From Leucaena leucocephala (lineage: Eukaryota; Streptophyta; Magnoliopsida; Fabales; Fabaceae): a DNA stretch of 64,000 bases. The notes under the pieces are model-generated. The model saw only the letters and a program-made list of their open reading frames with translations. It did not search any database and was not told where the DNA came from. This document shows positions 22,441 through 33,965 of this stretch, in pieces. Within the stretch, counting starts at the first letter, position 1, and every line of letters begins with the position of its first letter. The translations under genes were made by a program, and so were the position numbers. The stretch spans positions 14,631,750-14,695,749 of the forward strand of contig CM073551.1 in NCBI GenBank assembly GCA_037074615.1, read 5' to 3'.

Positions 22441-25400
22441 TGAAACATCCTTACTTTCATATGTCTTATGGACCATTTGGTAGCATTTAGAACCACTTTC
22501 AGGGTCATTGAAGTCCAATTTCTCAATCTGGAGTTTTACTCTTATCGACTACTGTTCACTTTGAAAATTCCAGATGAGTGACCTGACTTCGAAAAATCAT
22601 AACTAATTCTAGAAAAATCGAAATGAAGTGTTTCCAATTGCTACATGAAGATAACTCACTTATATTTCAGGGAAAAATAATTAGTTGATCATTAGTTGAC
22701 CGAGTCCACGCCAGTCAACGTTTCAACTTTACTGTTCATCCAGCGTTTTTCTCCTGAATCCAGCATTCTGGTCCCAACTTTGATAATTTATATCTCCTTG
22801 TGTAGACATCCAAATGATACGTTTTATATATCGAATTAAAGCTTGGTATGTCTACTATCTACCATAAAAATATCATACATTTATTCATCCATTTACTATT
22901 TTTAATTATGGGTCAAACATCCTCATGTCACCACGGGTTACTGTTCATAGCGTTAATTTTCAGCATTTCTACTTTGCATACATATACATACATCCATCAT
23001 ACATCAGTCAAATATGCCAAACAATATTTATTATTAATTAATAAGTTATTCTACATCAGGGTATGTACATAAACTCTCATACTGCTATTACATCTCTTTC
23101 TGCCTGAAATCCGGCAGCATAACCGCTACGCTTCATCTGTACAAAGAACTGAACCGTACTGATTCGGTAATCCCCTCATGAGAACTACCATTCTACGTAG
23201 TACCCAGGAAAGACTAGATGAACCGGCTAGGTCCACTCACTTCTAGCCTCCTTAGACAGCACTACGTACACAGTACTTATCATATACTGATGTTCAGTCT
23301 TTACTTCGGCAGCATAACGGCGTCTCTTAAAATTCCCAGAATTCATTTTGACATAACCTCCCCTGTAATGGTTTACTTATTGGGATGAGATTCGGGGGAA
23401 TCTCAGTAGCAACAATCATAACAATATATGTAATGCAGAGTGACAGTGCTTGCTTGTGATTGTGTACAGATAAGTATGCTGCGTGCTTCCATGCTTAATA
23501 ACATATGATCATAGCATTACAGCAGAGCTTCAGACATAACATATAAGACAACAATCCAACCAAACAATAGCACAATAAATCACAAAGCCATTACATAAAA
23601 GCTAGGATTAGTTACTACCTCAAAGGCTCAGCAGAGCTCTACTATCTCTATTCTGCTTCCAGCTCCGCCAGAACTTCCTTTCTTTCTTTCTTCCTCTCAC
23701 TTTCTCTCTCTAGCACCTCCTCCTCTCTCTAAAATGGCCCTTGGCCGTGGCATATGAAGGCAAAGGGGGGGGTATTTATAACCTCCTCCAATGGCAATCT
23801 CGTAATTACCATGAACTTTGATCCTGCGGTCCTGGTTTTTCCTGGATTTTCCTATTTTCTTTAATTCCTCCTTTACTGCATCATGCATGACATCATTGGG
23901 ACACCTCACCAGGACACCTCAGCGCCACATTTTCCACATGCTGAAATTCCTGGACACCTCAGCAGCTGACTCAGCATGCTGACTCACCGGTCCAGTGTCC
24001 TGCCTCGTACTACGTGTCCTCAGCTTTTCCTTCCTCCTCTGTGATGGCGCCATGTGGCATCTTACTGGCACCTGTCACGCCATCCAATGCTATCCAGAAA
24101 AATCCAGGACTTTATCTGATCGTCTCCTCGGTTATCGTGCCGACCGAGTAACTTTACTTTATTGAAACAGCATTAAAATAATATTTTAATGCCACTTTTT
24201 CCCACATAACACTGGGCCTACGTTTTTGGGCTCTGGGTATGTTATCTTGGATCCTGATCAAGCCCAAGTACTCTGATGGCTCGATTCCCAAGAAACAGCC
24301 CTTGGCAAATTACCAAAATACCCTTGGGTGCCCTTTCTTGCACTATTTTAACCCTAAGGGTAAAATCGTCATTTTACACCCTTCTGTACCCTGTCAGGGT
24401 ATATACTGACTCTAAGTAACTTTATCTGTATATACCTTGGCTTCTGGGCCTGTCCAGAATGACCAAAATGCCCTTCATTCATCTGTTACACTTTTGTACA
24501 ACACAGGGGCATTTTCGTAATTTAGCACTTTTCCGGGGTTCTGCCGGACACTGGCCCACCTATCAGTCCAAGTGTCTTACTGGGCCTCTGTTGGCGCCAT
24601 TATTGGGCCTTTCTGGGTCCAATACCTTCATGGCACGCATTACGAGGAATCTTCCCCCGTTAATAATTATTGAATATTTATCTATTATTCACCGTTTATA
24701 CACATATCCGGACACCGGCTCCTTCTGTCTGAAACACTAGCCTGCGGTGTTCAGGCATCCCTGTGAGTCATATCAGTCATCTGACTGAGGTCATCCGAAC
24801 TCATTCAGTCCCTTTTCAAATACCGATAAATCTCCCTATCGGATCCCCAGAGGCCTCACACTCCCGTCTGTATTTTCTAATTTGCGAATAACTTTTTCTA
24901 CAGGCCTCCTATCGGTATTCTGTCAGTTTCCCGACATTCGCCTCATAAGGACGTATCATCCTGTATTTTCTCACCTAGATCTGAATTCTAGGATATCCGG
25001 TATGAATTTTTATAACTTTTGGACGATCAGTCCATTTCTGGCTATCTGGAGTCTTCAAAAATTCCTGTATTAAGCCAGATTACCGAGCGTCACTTGCTCT
25101 CTCTACCGGTGAAATCTGGGACTGAAATGCTTTCGGACAGTCCAAACCACTTCCGGCCTGACTTTCTTTAATTACAATTTAGCCCAGGGAACTTTTCTTC
25201 TTTTCATTTAAGCCCCTTTTTATTTGGCTAAAATTACACTTAAGGACCCAACCTTTTTGTCTACTTTCCTTTTTGGCCTTGAAACTTTCCATAATTGCAC
25301 TTAAGTCCTTTCATTTCCTCTACTAGGCCTAGGGGCATTATTGTCTTTTCATATTTTACCAGAGTATTCTCTGGCCCTGATCAACTATCCAGATACCCCT

Positions 25401-26038
25401 TCTTGACTGTCTAACCTTAGCCAAATGACCAAAATACCCTTTACTCATTCTTCAGTTATTCTATAACATAAGGGTATTTTCGTCATTTTGCACCTTTTTC
25501 CCGGACACCGGCCCCTCTTACCACTGAACTGATATTATGGGCCTAGGCTTACCCTGGTGTCACTACGGGCCTTAGACAACACTGTATGGCCTCTGGCTAT
25601 AGTCCGATCATCTCTATTCGGACTGCCTTTCCTTTACCGATTATAACTGTAATTTCCCATCTTCGAGAATTTTTACAGAAAAATCGGGACCTCAAATCAA
25701 AATTCTGTGTTGCGTCATTCAATCCGGAATCCTTTTCTCTATCTCCCGGTATTTTCAGATATTTTATCCGGACCGGGCTATTTTGGCCTGAAAGTACGCT
25801 CCCGCGCACACTTTTCCAAAAATGACCATTTTACCCCTGGTCACATTTCTAATTCTTTCATACACATAGAGACCTCATATGCACATTTCACAGTTCAGTG
25901 AAATGATCAGCATAATTTTCTCTATTTTCTGGCAAAATATGGTACTCATCGGCTACCAGCCCGATCTTTCCCATAATTACGATTATGCCCTTGATTTCTC
26001 CTTTTGGCATCTCTAGGCCTAAAAATTAGGGTGTTACA
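22441..26038 (-). mobile_element. LTR at the left (3' LTR of the minus-strand element)
   Basis: Starts TGAAACATCC and ends GTGTTACA in plus-strand reading; 3598 bp. It keeps a 13-bp direct repeat (around CAGCATGCTGACTC, near 23970) that is lost from the partner LTR. Confidence 0.93.
23771..23780 (-). promoter_or_regulatory. Predicted LTR TATA box (left LTR)
   Basis: Same TATAAATACC sequence and context as in the solo LTR, at the equivalent position. Confidence 0.5.
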
Positions 26039-26052
26039 TTTCTACCCCCCTT
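26039..26052 (-). other. Polypurine tract of the gypsy element
   Basis: The minus strand reads AAGGGGGGTAGAAA immediately before the TGTAACACCC start of the 3' LTR, the expected plus-strand priming site. Just upstream (minus-strand sense) AATTTCGAGGACGAAATTT is the typical end of chromovirus pol. Confidence 0.8.
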
Positions 26053-26700
26053 AAAATAAATTTCGTCCTCGAAATTTACTTGGCATCTTAGTCAACGGTC
26101 CTGGATATAGCTCTTCTGTATATCCTTTCCTGGTTTATGACTAAGGCTTGGGGCATTCATCCTCTTATACTTATGGACAATTCATTACACTTGTGAGTAG
26201 TGTCCATTTCTTTCATATCTTATTCCTTAGAATTTTTATGTAATTCTGGGATCTACATCACTCCTCTTATACTTTGCTAATCTCTTAGGAGAAATATTGT
26301 TCTTCTGACTTTCTTTCTCCTGATACGAGATCATAACCCAGATAACTTCTCTGACTTTTCTCATAACTTCATGCTTCTATGCCCAACTTTGGTGGCATTT
26401 GCACTTTCTTATCCCTTCTTAGGGCTTACATATCTTTAGGCTACTCTTGCCTTAGCACCTTTCAATTTAACGTGCTACTGGGTTAGGGCTAAATTACTCT
26501 TTATATAGCTTTAGGCCCTAGCAATCTCTTTCTTATAGAACTACGTTCTATCTTTGCTTTGCCTTAGACCCTCTTCTCTAGGTCTCTCTGGCCTTTTATT
26601 ACCATTTCCTTTAGATCAGAAAAGAACTCCTCATTATCCACATCATTATCTAGGCCTTATAGCTCAGTCGCCCTTACAACTATGGTTCTTCTTAACCATT
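26050..26700 (-). pseudogene. Residual end of pol and non-coding sequence
   Basis: Only the very end of pol is recognisable (about 26055-26095, minus strand, encoding VNFEDEIYF-like residues). The other 600 bases show no protease, reverse transcriptase, RNase H or integrase motif on either strand. The bulk of pol has been deleted. Confidence 0.5.
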
Positions 26701-26713
26701 CTTAGGGTCGACC

Positions 26714-26896
26714 TTAGGGAATATTGAAGACTGTGTCTGGCGTAAGAGCAAATACCTTTCCTAGGGATGTCCGCATTCTTAGGGCAACCACTTGCAAAGT
26801 GGCCTTTCTTACCACAACTGCTTTGCCCTGCTCGACACTCCCATGTGCCATGGCTCTTTCCACCACATTGACATCTCTGCTCTCCAATCTGATCAT
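26714..26896 (-). pseudogene. Gag zinc-knuckle relic, second copy
   Basis: In the frame offset from the longest minus-strand ORF, the sequence reads CQCGGKSHGTWEC followed by CGKKGHFASGCPKN. These are remains of two CCHC-type zinc knuckles from a retroviral-like nucleocapsid, the second missing its first cysteine pair spacing. This knuckle sits downstream (in element sense) of the hairpin-rich non-coding region. Another degraded knuckle lies upstream of that region at 29133-29402. Two gag ends in one element imply a chimaera. Confidence 0.6.
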
Positions 26897-27282
26897 TACC
26901 TTGATCAGTCCCCCTGCCTGAACTATTACCTCTTTCTCTTGCTATTGGCTTTACAACTTGAGCTACCTCCCAGAGTGCTCTTAGCTAATGCTTTTCTATT
27001 TTCAACACATAGAGGATTATGTTCTTTACTTCTCAGGCATACTTCTACAAAACTTTGAATATCAGTACTCAGCTTTGGACTTGAACTCCGTCTTTGCTAA
27101 GGGAAAGCTAAGTTTAGTCTGTATACTAGAGGCTATCTGAGAAAACCATTATAAAATAATTTCTCTGGGTGAGTTTATCAACTAGTGAAGCTTCCTCACC
27201 TTAACTTCGTCTTTGGCATTCATCTTCCCAAAGAGATACTACATTGTACTCATATCTCATGGCTCATTACTTTCCTTAGGCT

Positions 27283-27432
27283 AGGTCTAACTGCGACCTC
27301 GGGATCTAACTGCGATCAACCATTAGCCTTTTCAGAATCTAACTGCGACTCTGAAGCTGTTAGGATCTAACTGCGATCCTGGAGCCATGCTAGGATCTAA
27401 CTGTGACCCTCCAGAATCTAACTGTGATTCTG
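27283..27432 (-). repeat. Six hairpin units with a constant loop and covarying stems
   Basis: Six units share the loop TAACTG[C/T] (plus-strand reading) flanked by arms that differ between units but complement each other: AGGTC/GACCT (27283), GATC/GATC (27303), TTCAGAATC/GACTCTGAA with one mismatch (27331), AGGATC/GATCCT (27362), AGGATC/GACCCT with one mismatch (27392) and CAGAATC/GATTCTG (27412). Spacing is irregular (about 20-30 bases). It lies in the non-coding interior, with no protein frame to explain it. Confidence 0.75.
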
Positions 27433-27634
27433 TTGTACTGTATATCTCCCAAAGATATTAAGCCAACAGACTAGGTTATAAGGTTAACTGCTTCCACCTG
27501 TTGATAACTCCATAATTAAACATTTGAAAATTTTATAGCCTCATATCATTTACCCAGACTTTACTTACTTCCTCTTTTACTCAGGAGTTCCTTCACATCT
27601 TTCAACTTGTACTTTAACTGCGAGCATCTGTACC

Positions 27635-27734
27635 AGATCCAACTCTTATCTGAAGAGTGATCTATACTTATCTGAATCTAGCTCTGTCTGAGAGCCATCT
27701 GTTTCAGATCCAACTCTTATCTGAAGAGTGATCT
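27635..27734 (-). repeat. Second hairpin family, loop [A/G]TCTG
   Basis: Two identical units (27635-27663 and 27706-27734) pair AGATC with GATCT and ACTCTT with AAGAGT around the loop ATCTG, with a 2-base bulge. Between them, GCTCT/AGAGC (27681-27695) pairs around GTCTG. The loop position is conserved while the stem differs. Confidence 0.65.
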
Positions 27735-28662
27735 AGAAACAATCCCTTTACCGTTATCTGTATACCATTTCGCTCAATAGAAATGGCCCTGAGTACTGTA
27801 TTCACAAGCTTATAGAAATACCTGAGTAACCTCAATCATAATTCATATCTGAATAACCTTAATCATACATCATGTCTGAGTATCATATCATAACTTATCG
27901 TCCCATAACTGAGACTATCTATCATCCTCAATACATTCATATCATCCTCCTATCATATGGTATGGGAGCAACCTACTTTTTCATAACTTTCTTATCTCAT
28001 ATATGTACTCATATATACTCTACCCTGCATGCACTGCAAAAAAGGGAGTATCCATTCATCATAGCATACTCTAACATGCATGTCATCATATGACAACTGC
28101 AAGGAGATGCAACTATCATAACTTATGGCAACATAAGCCATATCATCATCATATTTTGCTCAACCATCCATTAGACATCATAATAGTCTAAATAAGCCTC
28201 AAACGTATTTCCTTTATCATATTATTTGTCAGATCATCATCTGATCATACTATCTATCATATTATCTGTCAGATTATCAATCACATGCTTAGAATCTGAC
28301 AGACACCTCTGTCTATCTTACTTCTCCGTGATGGAATCCCTCTCCTCAGAGAACATTTAGCTCTTTATCTATTACCCATCACGTCTCTCACCTTAGGCCA
28401 TGTGCTAGGATCATTCCTAGGCAAATCTCAATCTAACTTTTAGGTCTTCTATTCAGAGTAACTGAATAAAACCCCTGCAGCATAGATCTACTCTTAGCTA
28501 TCACATAGAGGATCTACTTTTTCACATTGTCTTAAACTGATCTTTCGTACCTCAGTACCTTTGTACTGTCTGGCTTACCATATGCTATACCAATCCTGTA
28601 GCTGGTGGACTTCAGCGAGTTTGGTACCTTCATTCTCTTCATCATATGGCCTCTGCCAATTA

Positions 28663-28893
28663 TAGTCGCAACTTGAGAACTTCATAGTCGCAACTCATAT
28701 GCTCTATGACTTTTAGTCGCAACCGTCTCACACTACTCGTCACGACCTAGCATCTCTGTGTCCTTTAGTCGCAACCTATAACATCGCTACCTGAACTCCT
28801 TTGTACACTGGTCGTGTACTGCAATATTACTCATCGCGACCTGAGGTCTTCTCATGTCGCAACATCAACTTATCTGTACATATTAGTCGCAAC
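28663..28893 (-). repeat. Irregular array of the decamer TAGTCGCAAC
   Basis: Exact copies start at 28663, 28685, 28714, 28766 and 28884, with a partial GTCGCAAC near 28856 and looser variants (TCACGACC, ATCGCGACC) between. Spacings of 20-118 bases are not those of a simple tandem repeat. No coding explanation was found. Confidence 0.6.
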
Positions 28894-28899
28894 ATAAGA

Positions 28900-29132
28900 C
28901 CCCTCTTCTCTACTTCCTACTTTTAAAACATGTAGTCATACTCATTCTCATACAACGGCAACATACTAGGTATAGGGTAGCTCAATAGTGTGCATACCAG
29001 ACAATACAATCCAATCCAATACAGGATTTATCCGTTCATTAGCCAGTGGAAACAGAACACAAATAAACTCGTACCTTAGTTTGGCACAGGAGACTTTCTT
29101 ATCTCGTTGCCAGTCAGGGTATATATTCTTCC
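28900..29132 (-). other. Non-coding interior between decamer array and gag relic
   Basis: No protein motif or repeat was recognised. An overlapping plus-strand frame is incidental. Confidence 0.4.
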
Positions 29133-29821
29133 CTAAGTCGGGTATCTTTCGCCTGTTGTGTTCTGTGGATACTCCCTGGCATAATGTCCATACTTTCCAC
29201 ACCTATAGCGTAACCCTTGACCTACTGGACAAGGCCTCATACCATGGTCTCGACCACAGTTCCTACATTCATTAGGCCTTGGTTGCCTACTAACTTCTCT
29301 TGGCCCACTACCTGGCCTACTTCCTTGCTTCTTATAAACCTCTGACCCATATGCTGGCCCATTCTTCTTACTGTTCCCTCTCAAGGAACTGGGTGGCATC
29401 ACTTTCAGTGGTACTGATGAAGTAAGCTCACTCTTTTCTGGTTATTGCACATTCCTTTGTAAACTGCCAGCTGGGTCTTTCTTTCAGTGGGACATTCTAA
29501 AACTTTAAAGATTTTCTCTAACTGGCTTACCCAATCCTCAGCTATTTGGGTGTCAAAAGTCCCTTCAAACATGGGCGGATTAAACTTATGGAATCGTTCC
29601 ATCCATGTTTGCAGACTTTCCTGGTCATTATTATTTCTTATAGACCCCTGATGTCTATTCATTCCAGTCTGCTCATGATCTGGCTGAGGTTCAGGTTCTA
29701 TATCATTCTCTGGTACTACCTCCTTCCCAGACTGCTGTAATCTTGCAACCGCAGCAGCAACCGCCGTAGTGATAGCAGAATCTCGCTCTTGATCTTGACG
29801 AGCCTGGGTTGCCCACATCAC
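29133..29821 (-). pseudogene. Truncated gag of the gypsy element
   Basis: The minus-strand frame from 29821 encodes an Ala/Gln-rich start, an acidic linker, then FNPPMFEGTFDTQIAEDW, LEKIFKVLECP and AVYKGM, the first half of the Retrotrans_gag capsid domain. The capsid then breaks off and the frame from 29402 resumes with a basic Ser/Pro/Arg-rich region and a zinc knuckle, CGKYGHYAREYP. The first cysteine is replaced by Arg and the last by Tyr, so metal binding is lost. The product cannot act as Gag. Confidence 0.78.
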
Positions 29822-30366
29822 ATCGTGACTTATGACTTAACTTGTTGTAACTTGGATATCTGGCGTCCTCACCATAGTATCTGGTTACAACATGATACCT
29901 CGAACTACTCTTGCAGCTTCCTTAGTCGTGAACTGATCAAATTCCGTCTCTATCCATAGAGGAAACTGCTTCTTAAACATTATTCTGCTTAGTCCAGCCA
30001 TATTGTGTTAATAAACACGAGACCTCGACCGTATCGGCTGACTAAGATTAGCCCATCATAATCATATCCTTTGTAAGACTATAAAGCTCGGGGTCCAGCC
30101 TCATTCATCTGGGTGTCAATGTCTTCTGTCTAAACCTTTCTAAGCAGTGAACATCGTCCTTATATCATACTCTAGGGAGAGGAACACTCAAACTTCTCAT
30201 TTGTTTAAGGAATCACTGACTAAACCAGAGCATCACTGAGCCAGAACCTTCTGTTCTGTGCCAGAATCTTATGCTCGGAGCCAGAACCCTTTGTTCTGCG
30301 CTAACCTTATTCTGTACAAACACCATAAATTATCTATTCAGAGCATTTCCTAAGCCAGAATCCTTT
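29822..30366 (-). repeat. Element leader with repeats next to the primer site
   Basis: This 545-bp leader has no ORF. From 30242 to 30378 the unit CCAGAAYCYTTYTGYTCTG recurs four times, with arms CAGAAC/GTTCTG perfectly paired at 30242-30258 and 30282-30298. The last unit runs into the primer-binding site itself. Confidence 0.6.
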
Positions 30367-30378
30367 GCTCTGATACCA
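30367..30378 (-). other. Primer-binding site of the gypsy element
   Basis: The minus strand reads TGGTATCAGAGC, complementary to initiator tRNA-Met, 3 bases from the LTR. It forms one arm of the fourth leader repeat unit. Confidence 0.9.
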
Positions 30379-30381
30379 AAA

Positions 30382-33300
30382 TGAAACATCCTTACTTTCA
30401 TATGTCTTATGGACCATTTGGTAGCATTTAGAACCACTTTCAGGGTCATTGAAGTCCAATTTCTCAATCTGGAGTTTTACTCTTATCGACTACTGTTCAC
30501 TTTGAAAATTCCAGATGAGTGACCTGACTTCGAAAAATCATAACTAATTCTAGAAAAATCGAAATGAAGTGTTTCCAATTGCTACATGAAGATAACTCAC
30601 TTATATTTCAGGGAAAAATAATTAGTTGATCATTAGTTGACCGAGTCCACGCCAGTCAACGTTTCAACTTTACTGTTCATCCAGCGTTTTTCTCCTGAAT
30701 CCAGCATTCTGGTCCCAACTTTGATAATTTATATCTCCTTGTGTAGACATCCAAATGATACGTTTTATATATCGAATTAAAGCTTGGTATGTCTACTATC
30801 TACCATAAAAATATCATACATTTATTCATCCATTTACTATTTTTAATTATGGGTCAAACATCCTCATGTCACCACGGGTTACTGTTCATAGCGTTAATTT
30901 TCAGCATTTCTACTTTGCATACATATACATACATCCATCATACATCAGTCAAATATGCCAAACAATATTTATTATTAATTAATAAGTTATTCTACATCAG
31001 GGTATGTACATAAACTCTCATACTGCTATTACATCTCTTTCTGCCTGAAATCCGGCAGCATAACCGCTACGCTTCATCTGTACAAAGAACTGAACCGTAC
31101 TGATTCGGTAATCCCCTCATGAGAACTACCATTCTACGTAGTACCCAGGAAAGACTAGATGAACCGGCTAGGTCCACTCACTTCTAGCCTCCTTAGACAG
31201 CACTACGTACACAGTACTTATCATATACTGATGTTCAGTCTTTACTTCGGCAGCATAACGGCGTCTCTTAAAATTCCCAGAATTCATTTTGACATAACCT
31301 CCCCTGTAATGGTTTACTTATTGGGATGAGATTCGGGGGAATCTCAGTAGCAACAATCATAACAATATATGTAATGCAGAGTGACAGTGCTTGCTTGTGA
31401 TTGTGTACAGATAAGTATGCTGCGTGCTTCCATGCTTAATAACATATGATCATAGCATTACAGCAGAGCTTCAGACATAACATATAAGACAACAATCCAA
31501 CCAAACAATAGCACAATAAATCACAAAGCCATTACATAAAAGCTAGGATTAGTTACTACCTCAAAGGCTCAGCAGAGCTCTACTATCTCTATTCTGCTTC
31601 CAGCTCCGCCAGAACTTCCTTTCTTTCTTTCTTCCTCTCACTTTCTCTCTCTAGCACCTCCTCCTCTCTCTAAAATGGCCCTTGGCCGTGGCATATGAAG
31701 GCAAAGGGGGGGGTATTTATAACCTCCTCCAATGGCAATCTCGTAATTACCATGAACTTTGATCCTGCGGTCCTGGTTTTTCCTGGATTTTCCTATTTTC
31801 TTTAATTCCTCCTTTACTGCATCATGCATGACATCATTGGGACACCTCACCAGGACACCTCAGCGCCACATTTTCCACATGCTGAAATTCCTGGACACCT
31901 CAGCAGCTGACTCACCGGTCCAGTGTCCTGCCTCGTACTACGTGTCCTCAGCTTTTCCTTCCTCCTCTGTGATGGCGCCATGTGGCATCTTACTGGCACC
32001 TGTCACGCCATCCAATGCTATCCAGAAAAATCCAGGACTTTATCTGATCGTCTCCTCGGTTATCGTGCCGACCGAGTAACTTTACTTTATTGAAACAGCA
32101 TTAAAATAATATTTTAATGCCACTTTTTCCCACATAACACTGGGCCTACGTTTTTGGGCTCTGGGTATGTTATCTTGGATCCTGATCAAGCCCAAGTACT
32201 CTGATGGCTCGATTCCCAAGAAACAGCCCTTGGCAAATTACCAAAATACCCTTGGGTGCCCTTTCTTGCACTATTTTAACCCTAAGGGTAAAATCGTCAT
32301 TTTACACCCTTCTGTACCCTGTCAGGGTATATACTGACTCTAAGTAACTTTATCTGTATATACCTTGGCTTCTGGGCCTGTCCAGAATGACCAAAATGCC
32401 CTTCATTCATCTGTTACACTTTTGTACAACACAGGGGCATTTTCGTAATTTAGCACTTTTCCGGGGTTCTGCCGGACACTGGCCCACCTATCAGTCCAAG
32501 TGTCTTACTGGGCCTCTGTTGGCGCCATTATTGGGCCTTTCTGGGTCCAATACCTTCATGGCACGCATTACGAGGAATCTTCCCCCGTTAATAATTATTG
32601 AATATTTATCTATTATTCACCGTTTATACACATATCCGGACACCGGCTCCTTCTGTCTGAAACACTAGCCTGCGGTGTTCAGGCATCCCTGTGAGTCATA
32701 TCAGTCATCTGACTGAGGTCATCCGAACTCATTCAGTCCCTTTTCAAATACCGATAAATCTCCCTATCGGATCCCCAGAGGCCTCACACTCCGTCTGTAT
32801 TTTCTAATTTGCGAATAACTTTTTCTACAGGCCTCCTATCGGTATTCTGTCAGTTTCCCGACATTCGCCTCATAAGGACGTATCATCCTGTATTTTCTCA
32901 CCTAGATCTGAATTCTAGGATATCCGGTATGAATTTTTATAACTTTTGGACGATCAGTCCATTTCTGGCTATCTGGAGTCTTCAAAAATTCCTGTATTAA
33001 GCCAGATTACCGAGCGTCACTTGCTCTCTCTACCGGTGAAATCTGGGACTGAAATGCTTTCGGACAGTCCAAACCACTTCCGGCCTGACTTTCTTTAATT
33101 ACAATTTAGCCCAGGGAACTTTTCTTCTTTTCATTTAAGCCCCTTTTTATTTGGCTAAAATTACACTTAAGGACCCAACCTTTTTGTCTACTTTCCTTTT
33201 TGGCCTTGAAACTTTCCATAATTGCACTTAAGTCCTTTCATTTCCTCTACTAGGCCTAGGGGCATTATTGTCTTTTCATATTTTACCAGAGTATTCTCTG

Positions 33301-33965
33301 GCCCTGATCAACTATCCAGATACCCCTTCTTGACTGTCTAACCTTAGCCAAATGACCAAAATACCCTTTACTCATTCTTCAGTTATTCTATAACATAAGG
33401 GTATTTTCGTCATTTTGCACCTTTTTCCCGGACACCGGCCCCTCTTACCACTGAACTGATATTATGGGCCTAGGCTTACCCTGGTGTCACTACGGGCCTT
33501 AGACAACACTGTATGGCCTCTGGCTATAGTCCGATCATCTCTATTCGGACTGCCTTTCCTTTACCGATTATAACTGTAATTTCCCATCTTCGAGAATTTT
33601 TACAGAAAAATCGGGACCTCAAATCAAAATTCTGTGTTGCGTCATTCAATCCGGAATCCTTTTCTCTATCTCCCGGTATTTTCAGATATTTTATCCGGAC
33701 CGGGCTATTTTGGCCTGAAAGTACGCTCCCGCGCACACTTTTCCAAAAATGACCATTTTACCCCTGGTCACATTTCTAATTCTTTCATACACATAGAGAC
33801 CTCATATGCACATTTCACAGTTCAGTGAAATGATCAGCATAATTTTCTCTATTTTCTGGCAAAATATGGTACTCATCGGCTACCAGCCCGATCTTTCCCA
33901 TAATTACGATTATGCCCTTGATTTCTCCTTTTGGCATCTCTAGGCCTAAAAATTAGGGTGTTACA
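30382..33965 (-). mobile_element. LTR at the right (5' LTR of the minus-strand element)
   Basis: 3584 bp, identical by eye to 22441-26038 except for the loss of 13 bp near 31910 and one C near 32792. The 13-bp loss removes one copy of a GCTGACTCA-type direct repeat, so slippage explains it. Confidence 0.93.
31712..31721 (-). promoter_or_regulatory. Predicted TATA box driving the gypsy element
   Basis: TATAAATACC on the minus strand of the 5' LTR, the promoter position for the element's genomic RNA. It is followed in transcript sense by a C run and a purine-rich leader. Confidence 0.55.

Larger units (their letters stand above)
22441..33965 (-). mobile_element. Complete, very young non-autonomous gypsy element with 3.6-kb LTRs
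   Basis: The 11.5-kb element has LTRs at 22441-26038 and 30382-33965, a polypurine tract, a tRNA-Met primer site and ATATA target duplications (22436-22440 and 33966-33970). The only LTR differences I found are a 13-bp deletion and a 1-bp deletion in the right copy (3598 against 3584 bp), so insertion was very recent. The 4.3-kb interior has only relics of gag and the last codons of pol, so it must have moved with proteins from another element. Huge LTRs with a mostly non-coding interior match the LARD class; Tekay/Del-type ancestry is inferred from LTR start, primer site and pol end. Confidence 0.93.

Noticed and set aside
27283..27432. CRISPR-like array
   Set aside because: Repeat units are short, spacers irregular, stems vary, and the context is a plant retrotransposon.
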